NCBI RefSeq assembly: GCF_030386795.1
Contig: NZ_JANUQM010000007.1
Location: 248,001 to 312,000, forward strand
DNA from: Streptomyces sp. S.PNR 29
GTDB lineage: Bacteria; Actinomycetota; Actinomycetes; Streptomycetales; Streptomycetaceae
Length of the DNA stretch: 64,000 nt
Direction of reading: 5' to 3'
Part shown: piece by piece, positions 1-7,699 of the stretch
Layout of the letters: each line of letters starts with the position of its first letter
Position numbering within the stretch: position 1 is the stretch's first letter
The notes under the pieces: model-generated
Database searches by the model: none
Told to the model about the DNA's origin: nothing
The model's input: only the letters and a program-made list of their open reading frames with translations
Translations under genes and position numbers: made by a program

Positions 1-387
1 GAGTACGTGCGCGACGGCTGGAACGTCACCGGTGACACGTATGTCCGCGAACCCGACGGGTACTTCCGTTATGTCGCCCGCGCCGACGACATGATCATCT
101 CAGCCGGGTACAACATCGCGGGACCGGAGGTCGAGGACGCGTTGCTGCGTCACCCGGACGTGGTCGAGGCGGCGGTCGTGGGGCGGCCCGACGAGGCGCG
201 GGGGCAGATCGTGGTGGCCTTCGCCGTCCTCAAGGAGGGCGCCGAGCGGGACCCTGAGGCACTGCGCGGCTTCGTCAGGTCCGAACTGGCGCCGTTCAAG
301 TGCCCGCGCGAGATCGTCTTCCTGGACGCGCTGCCGCGCACGGCGACCGGCAAGCTGCAACGGTTCAAACTGCGGGCCCGCGAGTGA
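1..387 (+). CDS. Aryl-CoA ligase (AMP-forming), C-terminal part only
   Basis: This is the end of an acyl/aryl-CoA synthetase of the ANL superfamily; the N-terminus lies outside the window. The visible 128 residues hold the A8 hinge region (GYFRYVARADDMI), the SAGYNI motif, and the C-terminal lid ending with PRTATGKLQR, whose lysine catalyses adenylation. The tail most resembles benzoate- or 2-aminobenzoate-CoA ligases. The neighbours support this: a PaaX-type aryl-CoA regulator 37 bp downstream, then a fused aryl-CoA monooxygenase and an enoyl-CoA hydratase on the other strand. The enzyme would activate an aromatic acid (anthranilate, salicylate or benzoate) to its CoA thioester in the cytoplasm. 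The family is secure; the substrate is inferred from context. Confidence 0.85.
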   Translation, partial: EYVRDGWNVTGDTYVREPDGYFRYVARADDMIISAGYNIAGPEVEDALLRHPDVVEAAVVGRPDEARGQIVVAFAVLKEGAERDPEALRGFVRSELAPFKCPREIVFLDALPRTATGKLQRFKLRARE

Positions 388-424
388 CACCCAAGGTGAC
401 CAGCGGCGATACCGAAGACCTAAG

Positions 425-1252
425 ATGATCAATGTGTCCGACCAGCATGCACCACGGTCTCTCATCGTCACGCTCTACGGCGCGTACGGCCGCTTCATGG
501 CGGGTCCGGTGCCCGTCGCCGAGCTGATCCGCCTGCTGGCCGCGGTCGGCGTGGACGCCCCCTCGGTACGCTCGTCGGTGTCGCGGCTCAAGCGGCGCGG
601 GCTGCTCGTGCCGGCCCGTACGGCCGAGGGTGCGGCCGGGTACGAGCTGTCACCGGACGCCCGCCAGCTGCTCGACGACGGCGACCGGCGCATCTACGCC
701 ACCGCACCGCCCGAGGACGAGGGCTGGGTGCTGGCCGTGTTCTCCGTACCGGAGTCGGAGCGGCAGAAGCGGCACGTGCTGCGCTCGCGCCTGGCCGGCC
801 TGGGCTTCGGTACCGCCGCGCCCGGCGTGTGGATCGCCCCGGCACGGCTGTACGAGGAGACCCGGCACACTCTCCAGCGGCTGCGGCTGGACGCGTACGT
901 CGACTTCTTCCGCGGCGAGCACCTCGGTTTCGCCCCGACCACCGAGGCCGTCGCCCGCTGGTGGGACCTGGCCGCCATCGCCAAGGAGCACGAGGCGTTC
1001 CTCGACCGCCACGCGCGCGTGCTGCGCGAGTGGGAGAAGCGGACGGACACCCCGCCCGAGGAGGCCTACCGGGATTACCTCCTCGCCCTGGACTCCTGGC
1101 GCCACCTCCCCTACGCCGACCCCGGTCTGCCCGCCCGCCTGCTCCCCGACAACTGGCCGGGCGCCCACTCGGCCGCCGTGTTCCGGGGACTGCACGAGCG
1201 GCTGCGGGACGCGGGAGCGGAGTTCGTGGGCCTGCTCAGCCCCCCAGACTGA
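425..1252 (+). CDS. PaaX family transcriptional repressor
   Basis: A 275-aa protein with the PaaX layout: an N-terminal winged helix (about residues 12-80, with the recognition segment SVRSSVSRLKRRGLL), a central PaaX domain (about 85-160, GWVLAVFSVPESERQKRH) and a C-terminal domain with the DSWRHLPYADPGLPARLLP signature (about 215-260). Members known from E. coli and Pseudomonas repress phenylacetate catabolism and are released by the aryl-CoA intermediate. Here it probably controls the flanking aryl-CoA genes. Its stop overlaps the 3' end of the convergent monooxygenase gene by 17 bp, so no terminator fits between them. The ATG start follows a 37-bp gap after the ligase gene, so the two may be cotranscribed. 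Confidence 0.9.
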   Translation: MINVSDQHAPRSLIVTLYGAYGRFMAGPVPVAELIRLLAAVGVDAPSVRSSVSRLKRRGLLVPARTAEGAAGYELSPDARQLLDDGDRRIYATAPPEDEGWVLAVFSVPESERQKRHVLRSRLAGLGFGTAAPGVWIAPARLYEETRHTLQRLRLDAYVDFFRGEHLGFAPTTEAVARWWDLAAIAKEHEAFLDRHARVLREWEKRTDTPPEEAYRDYLLALDSWRHLPYADPGLPARLLPDNWPGAHSAAVFRGLHERLRDAGAEFVGLLSPPD

Positions 1253-3620
1253 GCCGAGGTTTCGGGGCGTCCGTGCGTCCGGTCTGCGGGCGCCGGCTGC
1301 CCGCCCGGTACGGGGCCGGCCAGACGACTCCCGGGCCCTCGTAGCCCTGCTCGGCGGCCGCGTGCAGCGTCCAGTGCGGGTCGTAGAGGTGGGGCCGGGC
1401 GAGGGCGCACAGATCCGCACGGCCGGCGAGGATCAGGGAGTTGACGTCGTCCCAGGAGGAGATCGCGCCGACCGCGATCACCGGGATGCCCGCCTCGTGC
1501 CGGATGCGGTCCGCGAACGGCGTCTGGTACGACCGCCCGAACTCCGGCCGCTCGTCGGCCACGACCTGCCCGGTGGACACGTCGATCGCGTCGGCGCCGT
1601 GCGCGGCGAACGCGCGGGCGATCCGTACGGCGTCCTCGGCCGTCGTGCCGCCCTCGGCCCAGTCGGTGGCGGAGACACGGACGGTCATGGGCCGCTCCTC
1701 CGGCCACACCCTCCGTACGGCGTCGAAGACCTCCAGAGGGAAGCGGAGCCGTTTCTCCAGGGAGCCGCCGTAGGCGTCGGTGCGCTGGTTGGTCAGGGGG
1801 GAGAGGAAGCCCGACAGCAGGTAGCCGTGGGCGCAGTGGAGCTCCAGCAGATCGAAGCCCGCCCGCGCCGCCCGCACGGCAGCCGCCGTGAACTGCTCTC
1901 TTATGTCGGTGAGCTGGGCCCGGGAGAGCCTGCGCGGGGTCTGGCTGTGCGGCTTGTACGGCAGGGGGGAGGCGGCCACCAGGGGCCAGTTGCCGTCGTC
2001 CAGCGGCTCGTCGATGCCCTCCCACATCAGCTTGGTCGAGCCCTTGCGTCCGCTGTGGCCGAGCTGCACGCCGATCGCGGTGCCCGGTGCCTGCCGGTGC
2101 ACGAACTCGGTGATCCGTTTCCAGGCCTCGGCCTGCCGGGCGGTGTAGAGGCCCGCGCAGCCCGGGGTGATGCGCCCCTCGGGGCTCACGCACACCATCT
2201 CGGTCATCACCAGCCCGGCGCCGCCGAGGGCCCGGGCACCGAGGTGGACCAGGTGGAAGTCGCCGGGGACGCCGTCCGTGGCCGAGTACATGTCCATGGG
2301 CGAGACGACGACCCGGTTGCGCAGGGTCAGGCCGCGCAACCGGAACGGGGTGAACATCGGGGGCGTGCCGGGCGGGCAGCCGAACTCGCGCTCGACGGCC
2401 GCGGTGAAGCGGGCGTCACGCAGCCTCAGGTTGCCGTGGGTGACGCGGCGGCTGCGGGTGAGCAGGTTGAAGGCGAACTGGCGGGGCCGCTGGTCGAGGT
2501 GGAGGGCGAGGTTCTCGAACCATTCCAGGCTGGCGCGGGCCGCGCGCTGGGTGGAGGCGACGACGGGGCGCCGCTCCTCCTCGTACGCGGTCAGAGCCTT
2601 CTCCGAACAGTCCTGTTCCTCCAGGCAGGCGGCCAGCGCGAGGGCGTCCTCGACGGCGAGCTTGGTGCCGGAGCCGATGGAGAAGTGGGCGGTGTGGGCG
2701 GCGTCGCCGAGCAGCACGACGTTGCCGTGCGACCAGCGTTCGTTGACGACCGCACGGAAGGTGGTCCAGGCCGACTTGTTGGACTTCAGCGGCCGTCCGC
2801 CGAGCGCGTCGGCGAAGATCTTGGCGCAGCGCTCGATGGACTCCTGTCCGCCGAGTTCCTCGAAACCGGCCGCCCGCCAGACCTCTTCGCGCATCTCGAT
2901 GATGACGGTGGAGGCGTCGGCCGCGTAGGGGTAGCCGTGCAGTTGCATCACGCCGTGTTCGGTCTCGGCGATCTCGAAGCGGAACGCCTCGAAGGCGAAG
3001 TCGGCGGCGAGCCAGATGTAGCGGCAGCGGTGCGTCTCGATGTGGGGGCGGAAGACGTGGGCGTAGGCCTCGCGGGTGGTGCTGTGGACTCCGTCGGCGG
3101 CGATGACGAGATCATGCGTCCGCCTGAGGTGGGCCGGGGCCTCCGTGCGGAAACGGAGGTCCACGCCGAGGGTGCGGCAGCGGTCGTGGAGGATCTCCAG
3201 GAGCCGGTGGCGGCCGAGCGCGGCGAAGCCGTGTCCTGAGGAGGTCTGACGGGTGCCGCGGTGCACGATGTCGATGTCGTCCCAGCGGATGAAGTCCCTT
3301 TGCAGGGCCTGGTACACCACCGGGTCCGCGTGTTCGATACCGCCCAGGGTTTCGTCGGAGAGGACGACTCCGAAGCCGAAGGTGTCGTCGGGGGCGTTGC
3401 GTTCCCAGACGGTGATGTCGCGGGACGGGTCGAGGCGTTTGAGCAGGGCTGCGGCGTAGAGGCCGCCGGGGCCGCCGCCGATGACTGCGATGCGCTGGGG
3501 GTGGCCGATCGTCTTGGGCGGCTGCGGGTAGTCGGTGGCTGGTCGCGCCCACGTGGCGGTAGCCGCACATTCGGCCCAGCCCCGCGCCCCTTTGGTCGGC
3601 ACAGTTACCGCCCCTGCCAT
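1236..3620 (-). CDS. Bifunctional aryl-CoA monooxygenase/reductase (FAD hydroxylase fused to OYE domain)
   Basis: A 794-aa fusion. The first half (about residues 45-420) is a PHBH-type FAD monooxygenase, with dinucleotide motif GGGPGG near residue 48 and the FAD ribityl motif GDAAHTAHFSIGSG. The second half (about 430-785) is an Old Yellow Enzyme/NADH:flavin oxidoreductase barrel, with PMDMYSA, the HCAHGYLLSGFLSP segment and the NQRTDAYGGS motif. This architecture is that of 2-aminobenzoyl-CoA monooxygenase/reductase, also called salicylyl-CoA 5-hydroxylase/oxidoreductase: hydroxylation and dearomatisation of an aryl-CoA thioester. It follows the enoyl-CoA hydratase gene with a 16-bp overlap. 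Oddity: relatives start directly at the RIAVIGGGPGG segment, but here no start codon exists there. The only in-frame starts are ATG at 3620 and GTG at 3602, upstream of a dispersed repeat that is therefore translated as about 40 extra residues. Confidence 0.88.
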   Translation of the reverse strand: MAGAVTVPTKGARGWAECAATATWARPATDYPQPPKTIGHPQRIAVIGGGPGGLYAAALLKRLDPSRDITVWERNAPDDTFGFGVVLSDETLGGIEHADPVVYQALQRDFIRWDDIDIVHRGTRQTSSGHGFAALGRHRLLEILHDRCRTLGVDLRFRTEAPAHLRRTHDLVIAADGVHSTTREAYAHVFRPHIETHRCRYIWLAADFAFEAFRFEIAETEHGVMQLHGYPYAADASTVIIEMREEVWRAAGFEELGGQESIERCAKIFADALGGRPLKSNKSAWTTFRAVVNERWSHGNVVLLGDAAHTAHFSIGSGTKLAVEDALALAACLEEQDCSEKALTAYEEERRPVVASTQRAARASLEWFENLALHLDQRPRQFAFNLLTRSRRVTHGNLRLRDARFTAAVEREFGCPPGTPPMFTPFRLRGLTLRNRVVVSPMDMYSATDGVPGDFHLVHLGARALGGAGLVMTEMVCVSPEGRITPGCAGLYTARQAEAWKRITEFVHRQAPGTAIGVQLGHSGRKGSTKLMWEGIDEPLDDGNWPLVAASPLPYKPHSQTPRRLSRAQLTDIREQFTAAAVRAARAGFDLLELHCAHGYLLSGFLSPLTNQRTDAYGGSLEKRLRFPLEVFDAVRRVWPEERPMTVRVSATDWAEGGTTAEDAVRIARAFAAHGADAIDVSTGQVVADERPEFGRSYQTPFADRIRHEAGIPVIAVGAISSWDDVNSLILAGRADLCALARPHLYDPHWTLHAAAEQGYEGPGVVWPAPYRAGSRRPQTGRTDAPKPRLSLGG
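3518..3596. repeat. Copy of a dispersed Streptomyces repeat, translated into the monooxygenase N-terminus
   Basis: The segment running from GGCTGCGGGTA through CTGGTCGCGCCCACG and AGCCGCACAT to CCCCGCGCCCCTTTGG matches, from memory, an abundant repeat that normally lies between Streptomyces genes. Here it falls between the enoyl-CoA hydratase stop and the conserved start of the monooxygenase. It is open in the monooxygenase frame, giving residues such as PTKGARGW and TATWARPATDYPQPP, unlike any flavoprotein N-terminus. No second copy was noticed in this window. Confidence 0.6.
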
Positions 3621-4432
3621 TTCGGCGGCCTCTTCTCCGTGAACGCCGCGTGGAACTCGGCGTAGTCCTCGCCGTTCATGAGCAGGGCCTGGGTTGAGGC
3701 GTCCAGTTCCACCGCGGCGGCCAGCGGCATGTCCAGCTCGGCCGTCAGCAGGGCCTTGGTCTGGGCGTGTGCCAGGGCAGGGCCGTCGGCCAAGCGGCGG
3801 GCGAGTGCGAGGGCCGCCTCGTGGGCGCCGCCCTCCTCCGTCAGCTCGCTGATCAGGCCGATGCGCTCGGCCTCGGGTGCGCGCACCGGTTCGCCCAGCA
3901 TGAGCAGGCGGGTCGCGTGTCCGAGGCCGACGACCCTCGGCAGCAGGTACGCGGCGCCCATGTCGCCGCCGGAGAGGCCGACCCGGGTGAAGAGGAAGGC
4001 GAAGCGGGCGGTGGGATCGGCGATGCGGAAGTCCGCCGCCAGGGCCAGCACCGCGCCCGCGCCCGCCGCCACACCGTGCACCGCCGCGATCACCGGGAAC
4101 GGGCACTCCCGTACGGCCCGCACCACCTGCCCGGTCATCCGGTTGAAGTCGAGGAGCTGGGCGGTGTCCATGCCGAGGGTCGCGCCGATGATCTCGTCGA
4201 CGTCGCCGCCGGAGCAGAAGCCACGTCCCTCGCCGGCCAGCACCAGGGCCCTTACGGAACGCTCCCGGGACAGCTCGGCGAGCAGATCGCGCAGGTCGGC
4301 GTAGGCGCCGAAGGTGAGCGCGTTGAGCTTCTCCGGCCGGGCGAGGGTGACGGTGGCGACGCCGTCGGCGAGATCGACGCGCAGGTGCCGCCAGTCGGAG
4401 GTGCGGGCGGCGGAGCCGGTGAAAGGACTCAT
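3605..4432 (-). CDS. Enoyl-CoA hydratase/isomerase family protein
   Basis: A 275-aa crotonase-fold protein. It shows the first oxyanion-hole strand (ARPEKLNALTFGAY), the second (GEGRGFCSGGDVDE), the AVHGVAAGAGAVLALAADFRIA core and a C-terminal helix ending FTEKRPPKWQGR. It is the first gene of a two-gene minus-strand operon with the monooxygenase and would act on CoA thioesters after ring cleavage or dearomatisation. In the anthranilate and phenylacetate schemes such hydratases handle the non-aromatic CoA products. The ATG start fits the family length (about 260-275 aa). The exact substrate cannot be read from sequence. Confidence 0.9.
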   Translation of the reverse strand: MSPFTGSAARTSDWRHLRVDLADGVATVTLARPEKLNALTFGAYADLRDLLAELSRERSVRALVLAGEGRGFCSGGDVDEIIGATLGMDTAQLLDFNRMTGQVVRAVRECPFPVIAAVHGVAAGAGAVLALAADFRIADPTARFAFLFTRVGLSGGDMGAAYLLPRVVGLGHATRLLMLGEPVRAPEAERIGLISELTEEGGAHEAALALARRLADGPALAHAQTKALLTAELDMPLAAAVELDASTQALLMNGEDYAEFHAAFTEKRPPKWQGR

Positions 4433-4757
4433 GACGTGCGGCCTCCTCGGGCGGGCACTGGCCTCACTGCGCTCTGTCCCTCGAAGTTATCACCTGTCCG
4501 TGACTGTCGTCACGAGCGCGCGATAGACCGTTCGGGTGCGGGGCATGCGCAGGTGAAGCGGGGATGACCTCACCTCGTCACATCCGTCACAGCTCCTCGA
4601 CACCGGCGTAACGGCGGGAGCAGCCGTGCGCGGCGGGCCGTTGGCCGGGGTAAGCCGTCCGGCAACGGGGCCGACGGCCCCGTACGGCGCCCGCCGACGG
4701 ACCCCGCCGGGGGCGCTCGTACCATTCATAAAAGTTGAAAGCAGGACTGCCTGCTCC
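4433..4757. promoter_or_regulatory. Divergent promoter region with GTCAC-type dyad
   Basis: This 325-bp gap separates the divergent hydratase/monooxygenase operon and the ATPase gene. It holds a perfect 6-bp inverted repeat, CGTGAC-TGTC-GTCACG (4499-4514), and two further CGTCAC copies at 4576-4581 and 4585-4590. The repeated GTCAC element near the hydratase start is a reasonable operator candidate, perhaps for the PaaX protein, although it does not match the enteric PaaX consensus I remember. An AT-rich patch (CATTCATAAAAGTTGAAAG) just before the ATPase gene may be its promoter. No gene is seen. Confidence 0.4.
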
Positions 4758-5210
4758 ATGAACGGACCCGCCTTGCACGAACGCTCCTCAGCCCCCGCCT
4801 GCTGGCGCATCCCGCTGCCGCACACCGCCGCGGCGGTGCCGGTGGCCCGCGCGCTGGTCCGTACGGCGCTGGCAGAACTGGAGCACGCGGCCGACAGCGA
4901 CACCGCGGAACTGCTCACCGCGGAGCTGGTCGCCAACGCCGTGGAGCACACCGCCGGACCGATAGAGCTGGTGGTGGAGCTGCGGCCGACCGGCTGCCAG
5001 GTCGAGGTGCACGACCCGGACCCGGCGCCGCCCGGCGACCTCACGCACCCGGCCGCCGGGGAGCCCGACCCCTGGCAGGAGCACGGGCGCGGACTGCTGC
5101 TGATCCGCACCCTGAGCTCGTCGTGCGGCCACCGACCCACCGACGCGGGCAAGGCGGTGTGGTTCCGGCTGCCGACGGTGCCGCGGCAGCGGCGGCCCTC
5201 CGAGACCTGA
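4758..5210 (+). CDS. ATP-binding protein, anti-sigma/serine-kinase-like (HATPase_c_2)
   Basis: A 150-aa single-domain GHKL ATPase of the kind found in dozens of copies in streptomycetes. The N box is ELVANAVEHT (about residues 56-65), the G1 equivalent is DPDPAPP and the G2 box HGRGLLLI (about 115-122) is present. Related proteins (SpoIIAB/RsbW-like) bind sigma factors or phosphorylate anti-anti-sigma partners; many orphans have no known partner. No sigma factor or STAS gene lies nearby. I chose ATG 4758 over the longer upstream frame because the upstream residues are low-complexity and an AT-rich promoter-like stretch ends just before it. The target is unknown. Confidence 0.8.
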   Translation: MNGPALHERSSAPACWRIPLPHTAAAVPVARALVRTALAELEHAADSDTAELLTAELVANAVEHTAGPIELVVELRPTGCQVEVHDPDPAPPGDLTHPAAGEPDPWQEHGRGLLLIRTLSSSCGHRPTDAGKAVWFRLPTVPRQRRPSET

Positions 5211-5213
5211 AGC

Positions 5214-6221
5214 TCAGGCCAGCGTCGCGACCAGCACCGCCTTGATGGTGTGCAGGCGGTTCTCCGCCTCGTCGAAGACGACCGAGTGCGCCGACTCGAA
5301 GACCTCGTCCGTCACTTCCAGGGACTCCAGGCCATGGGTCTCGTGGATCTCCTGGCCGACCTTGGTGCCCAGGTCGTGGAAGGCGGGCAGGCAGTGCAGG
5401 AACTTCACGTCGGGGTTGCCGGTGGCGCGCAGGACGTCCATGGTCACGGCGTACGGGGCGAGCGCGGCGATCCGCTCGTCCCAGACCTCCTTGGGCTCAC
5501 CCATGGAGACCCACACGTCGGTGGCGACGAAGTCGGCACCCCGGACACCCTCCTCCAGGGCTTCGGTGAGCGTGACACGCGCCCCACTGGCCTCGGCGAG
5601 CTCGCGGGCCCGGTCGACGATCTCCTGGGCCGGCCAGTAGGACTTCGGGGCGACGATCCGCACGTCCATGCCGAGCAGGGCGCCGGTGATCAGGTAGGAG
5701 TTGCCCATGTTGAAGCGGGCGTCGCCGAGGTAGGCGAAGGAGATCTCCTTCAGCGGCTTGGTGCTGTGCTCGGTCATGGTCAGCACGTCGGCGAGCATCT
5801 GGGTGGGATGCCAGTCGTCGGTGAGGCCGTTGTAGACGGGGACGCCCGCGTACGCCGCCAGCTCCTCCACCTTCTGCTGGCTGTCCCCGCGGTATTCGAT
5901 CCCGTCGTACATCCGCCCCAGCACGCGCGCGGTGTCCTTCACGGACTCCTTGTGGCCGATCTGTGAGCCGGACGGGTCGAGGTACGTCGTCGAGGCGCCC
6001 TGGTCGGCGGCGGCGACCTCGAAGGCGCAGCGGGTGCGGGTGGAGGTCTTCTCGAAGATGAGCGCGATGTTCCGGCCCCGCAGGTACTGCGTCTCGGTCC
6101 CGGCCTTCTTGGCGGCCTTCAGCTCGGCGGCCAGCTCGACCAGACCGCGGAACTCCTCCCCGGTGAAGTCCAGCTCCTTGAGGAAGTGGCGGCCGGCGAG
6201 GGCGGTCGGGACTGTCGCCAT
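5214..6221 (-). CDS. argF: Ornithine carbamoyltransferase
   Basis: A 335-aa enzyme joining carbamoyl phosphate and ornithine to citrulline. It shows the carbamoyl-phosphate loop STRTR (EKTSTRTRCAFE, about residues 56-67) and the ornithine/catalytic motif HCLPAFHD near residue 275. The length matches trimeric OTCs. The ATG start has GGAG 8 nt upstream. It lies 72 bp downstream of arcA on the same strand. In streptomycetes the main arginine operon lacks argF, so this copy is probably the biosynthetic one, but the arcA neighbour leaves a catabolic or dual role open. Confidence 0.93.
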   Translation of the reverse strand: MATVPTALAGRHFLKELDFTGEEFRGLVELAAELKAAKKAGTETQYLRGRNIALIFEKTSTRTRCAFEVAAADQGASTTYLDPSGSQIGHKESVKDTARVLGRMYDGIEYRGDSQQKVEELAAYAGVPVYNGLTDDWHPTQMLADVLTMTEHSTKPLKEISFAYLGDARFNMGNSYLITGALLGMDVRIVAPKSYWPAQEIVDRARELAEASGARVTLTEALEEGVRGADFVATDVWVSMGEPKEVWDERIAALAPYAVTMDVLRATGNPDVKFLHCLPAFHDLGTKVGQEIHETHGLESLEVTDEVFESAHSVVFDEAENRLHTIKAVLVATLA

Positions 6222-6293
6222 GGGGGCGCTCCAGGGATACGGGGGACTCAGACTGCTGGAATACTATACGAAGTCCAGCATGGATATACAGAC
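6222..6293 (-). promoter_or_regulatory. AT-rich spacer between arcA and argF, candidate ArgR site
   Basis: The 72-bp gap is much more AT-rich than its surroundings. On the minus strand it has two GTATA-containing repeats (GTATATCCATGC and GTATAGTATTCC) about 21 bp apart. Arginine repressor boxes are AT-rich imperfect palindromes often found in pairs, so this is a plausible ArgR site and argF promoter. The match is only general. Confidence 0.35.
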
Positions 6294-7520
6294 CTAGGGG
6301 ATGGCGGCCCGTTCGACCGGGCAGCTCATGCAGCGCGGCCCGCCCCTCCCCCGGCCCAGCTCGCTGCCCGGGATCTCGATCACCTCGATGCCCTGCTTGC
6401 GCAGATGCGTGTTGGTCGTCGAGTTCCGCTCGTAGGCGATGACGACGCCCGGCTCGACGGCGAGGACGTTGCAGCCGTCGTCCCACTGTTCCCGCTCCGC
6501 CGCGTGGACGTCCTGGGTCGCGGTCAGCACACGGATCTCGCTCAGTCCGAGCGCGGCGGCGATCGCACGGTGCATGTGCTCCGGCGGATGGTCGGTGACC
6601 TTCAGCTCCTTCTCCTCGGTGCCCGGTTCGATGGTGTACGAGCGGAGCATGCCGAGCCCCGCGTACTGGGTGAAGGTGTCGCCGTCGACCATCGTCATCA
6701 CGGTGTCGAGGTGCATGAACGCGCGCCCCTTCGGCATGTCCAGGGCCACGATGGTCTCGGCGGAGCCCGCCGCGAACAGCTTGTGCGCGAGCATCTCGAC
6801 GGCCTGGGGCGTGGTCCGCTCGCTCATGCCGATCAGGACGGCCCCGTTGCCGATGACCAGCACGTCTCCGCCCTCGATGGTCGACGGGTAGTCGGCCAGC
6901 CCCTCGGACCAGACGCGGAAGCTCTCGTCGCGGAACAGCGGGTGGTGCCGGTAGATGGCCTCGAAGTGCACGGTCTCGCGCTGCCGGGCGGGCCAGCGCA
7001 TGGAGTTGATGGAGACGCCGTCGTAGATCCAGGCGGAGGTGTCGCGGGTGAAGAGGTGGTTGGGCAGCGGATCGAGGAGGAAGTCGTCGAGCTCCATGAC
7101 GTGGAAGCGCACGGAGGTCGGCTCCGGGTGCTCGTCCAGGAACTCCCGCTTGGTCATGCCGCCGATGAGGGCCTCGGCCAGTTCACGCGAGGGCAGGGCC
7201 TCGAAGGCGGCGCGGAGGTGGTCGGTGGCGAGGGGGCCGTACTCCTTCTCGTCGAAGACCCGGTCCAGGACGAGGGATCTCGCCGCCCGGATGCCGAGTA
7301 CCTCGGTGAGCAGGTCGCCGAAGAGGTGGACGGTGACCCCCCGGTCACGCAGCACGTCGGCGAACCCGTCGTGCTCGGCCCGCGCCCGCCGCACCCACAG
7401 CACGTCGTCGAAGAGGAGGGCGTCCTTGTTGCTGGGGGTGAGCCTTTTGAGCTCGAGATCCGGCCGGTGCAGTATGACGCGGGTGAGCCGCCCGGCCTCG
7501 GAGTCGACATGGAATCCCAT
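6294..7520 (-). CDS. arcA: Arginine deiminase
   Basis: A 408-aa enzyme hydrolysing arginine to citrulline and ammonia. It has the N-terminal RLTRVILHRPDLELKRLTP segment, the substrate-binding FTRDTSAWI and EGGDVLVIGNG motifs, the HLDTVMTMVD motif and the catalytic cysteine C397 in PRCMSCPVER close to the C-terminus. The length matches arginine deiminases (about 405-415 aa). The start at 7520 was chosen because the conserved N-terminus begins there; the open frame continues far upstream only as antisense of neighbouring genes. With argF next to it, the pair covers two steps of the deiminase pathway, but no carbamate kinase or arginine/ornithine antiporter is seen. Confidence 0.93.
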   Translation of the reverse strand: MGFHVDSEAGRLTRVILHRPDLELKRLTPSNKDALLFDDVLWVRRARAEHDGFADVLRDRGVTVHLFGDLLTEVLGIRAARSLVLDRVFDEKEYGPLATDHLRAAFEALPSRELAEALIGGMTKREFLDEHPEPTSVRFHVMELDDFLLDPLPNHLFTRDTSAWIYDGVSINSMRWPARQRETVHFEAIYRHHPLFRDESFRVWSEGLADYPSTIEGGDVLVIGNGAVLIGMSERTTPQAVEMLAHKLFAAGSAETIVALDMPKGRAFMHLDTVMTMVDGDTFTQYAGLGMLRSYTIEPGTEEKELKVTDHPPEHMHRAIAAALGLSEIRVLTATQDVHAAEREQWDDGCNVLAVEPGVVIAYERNSTTNTHLRKQGIEVIEIPGSELGRGRGGPRCMSCPVERAAIP

Positions 7521-7699
7521 GCCTCCATCCTGACCAGTCGGGCGCCCGTTCACCCCCTGCTTGCGGCGACCTTCTGCGGACGGCGGCTCAGCCGCCGGGC
7601 CCCGGCGTAACCGTCGAGCGCGGCGGCCGGGCTCCCAGACGGCGAGATCCCCGTCAGGTGTGCCTGGGACGGAAGGGCAGACACCGACCGGGCCACGGC

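Noticed and set aside
630..3239. Long plus-strand open frame of 869 codons
   Set aside because: It is antisense to the monooxygenase and PaaX genes; residues are Arg/Gly/Val-rich with no domain, typical of shadow frames at high GC.
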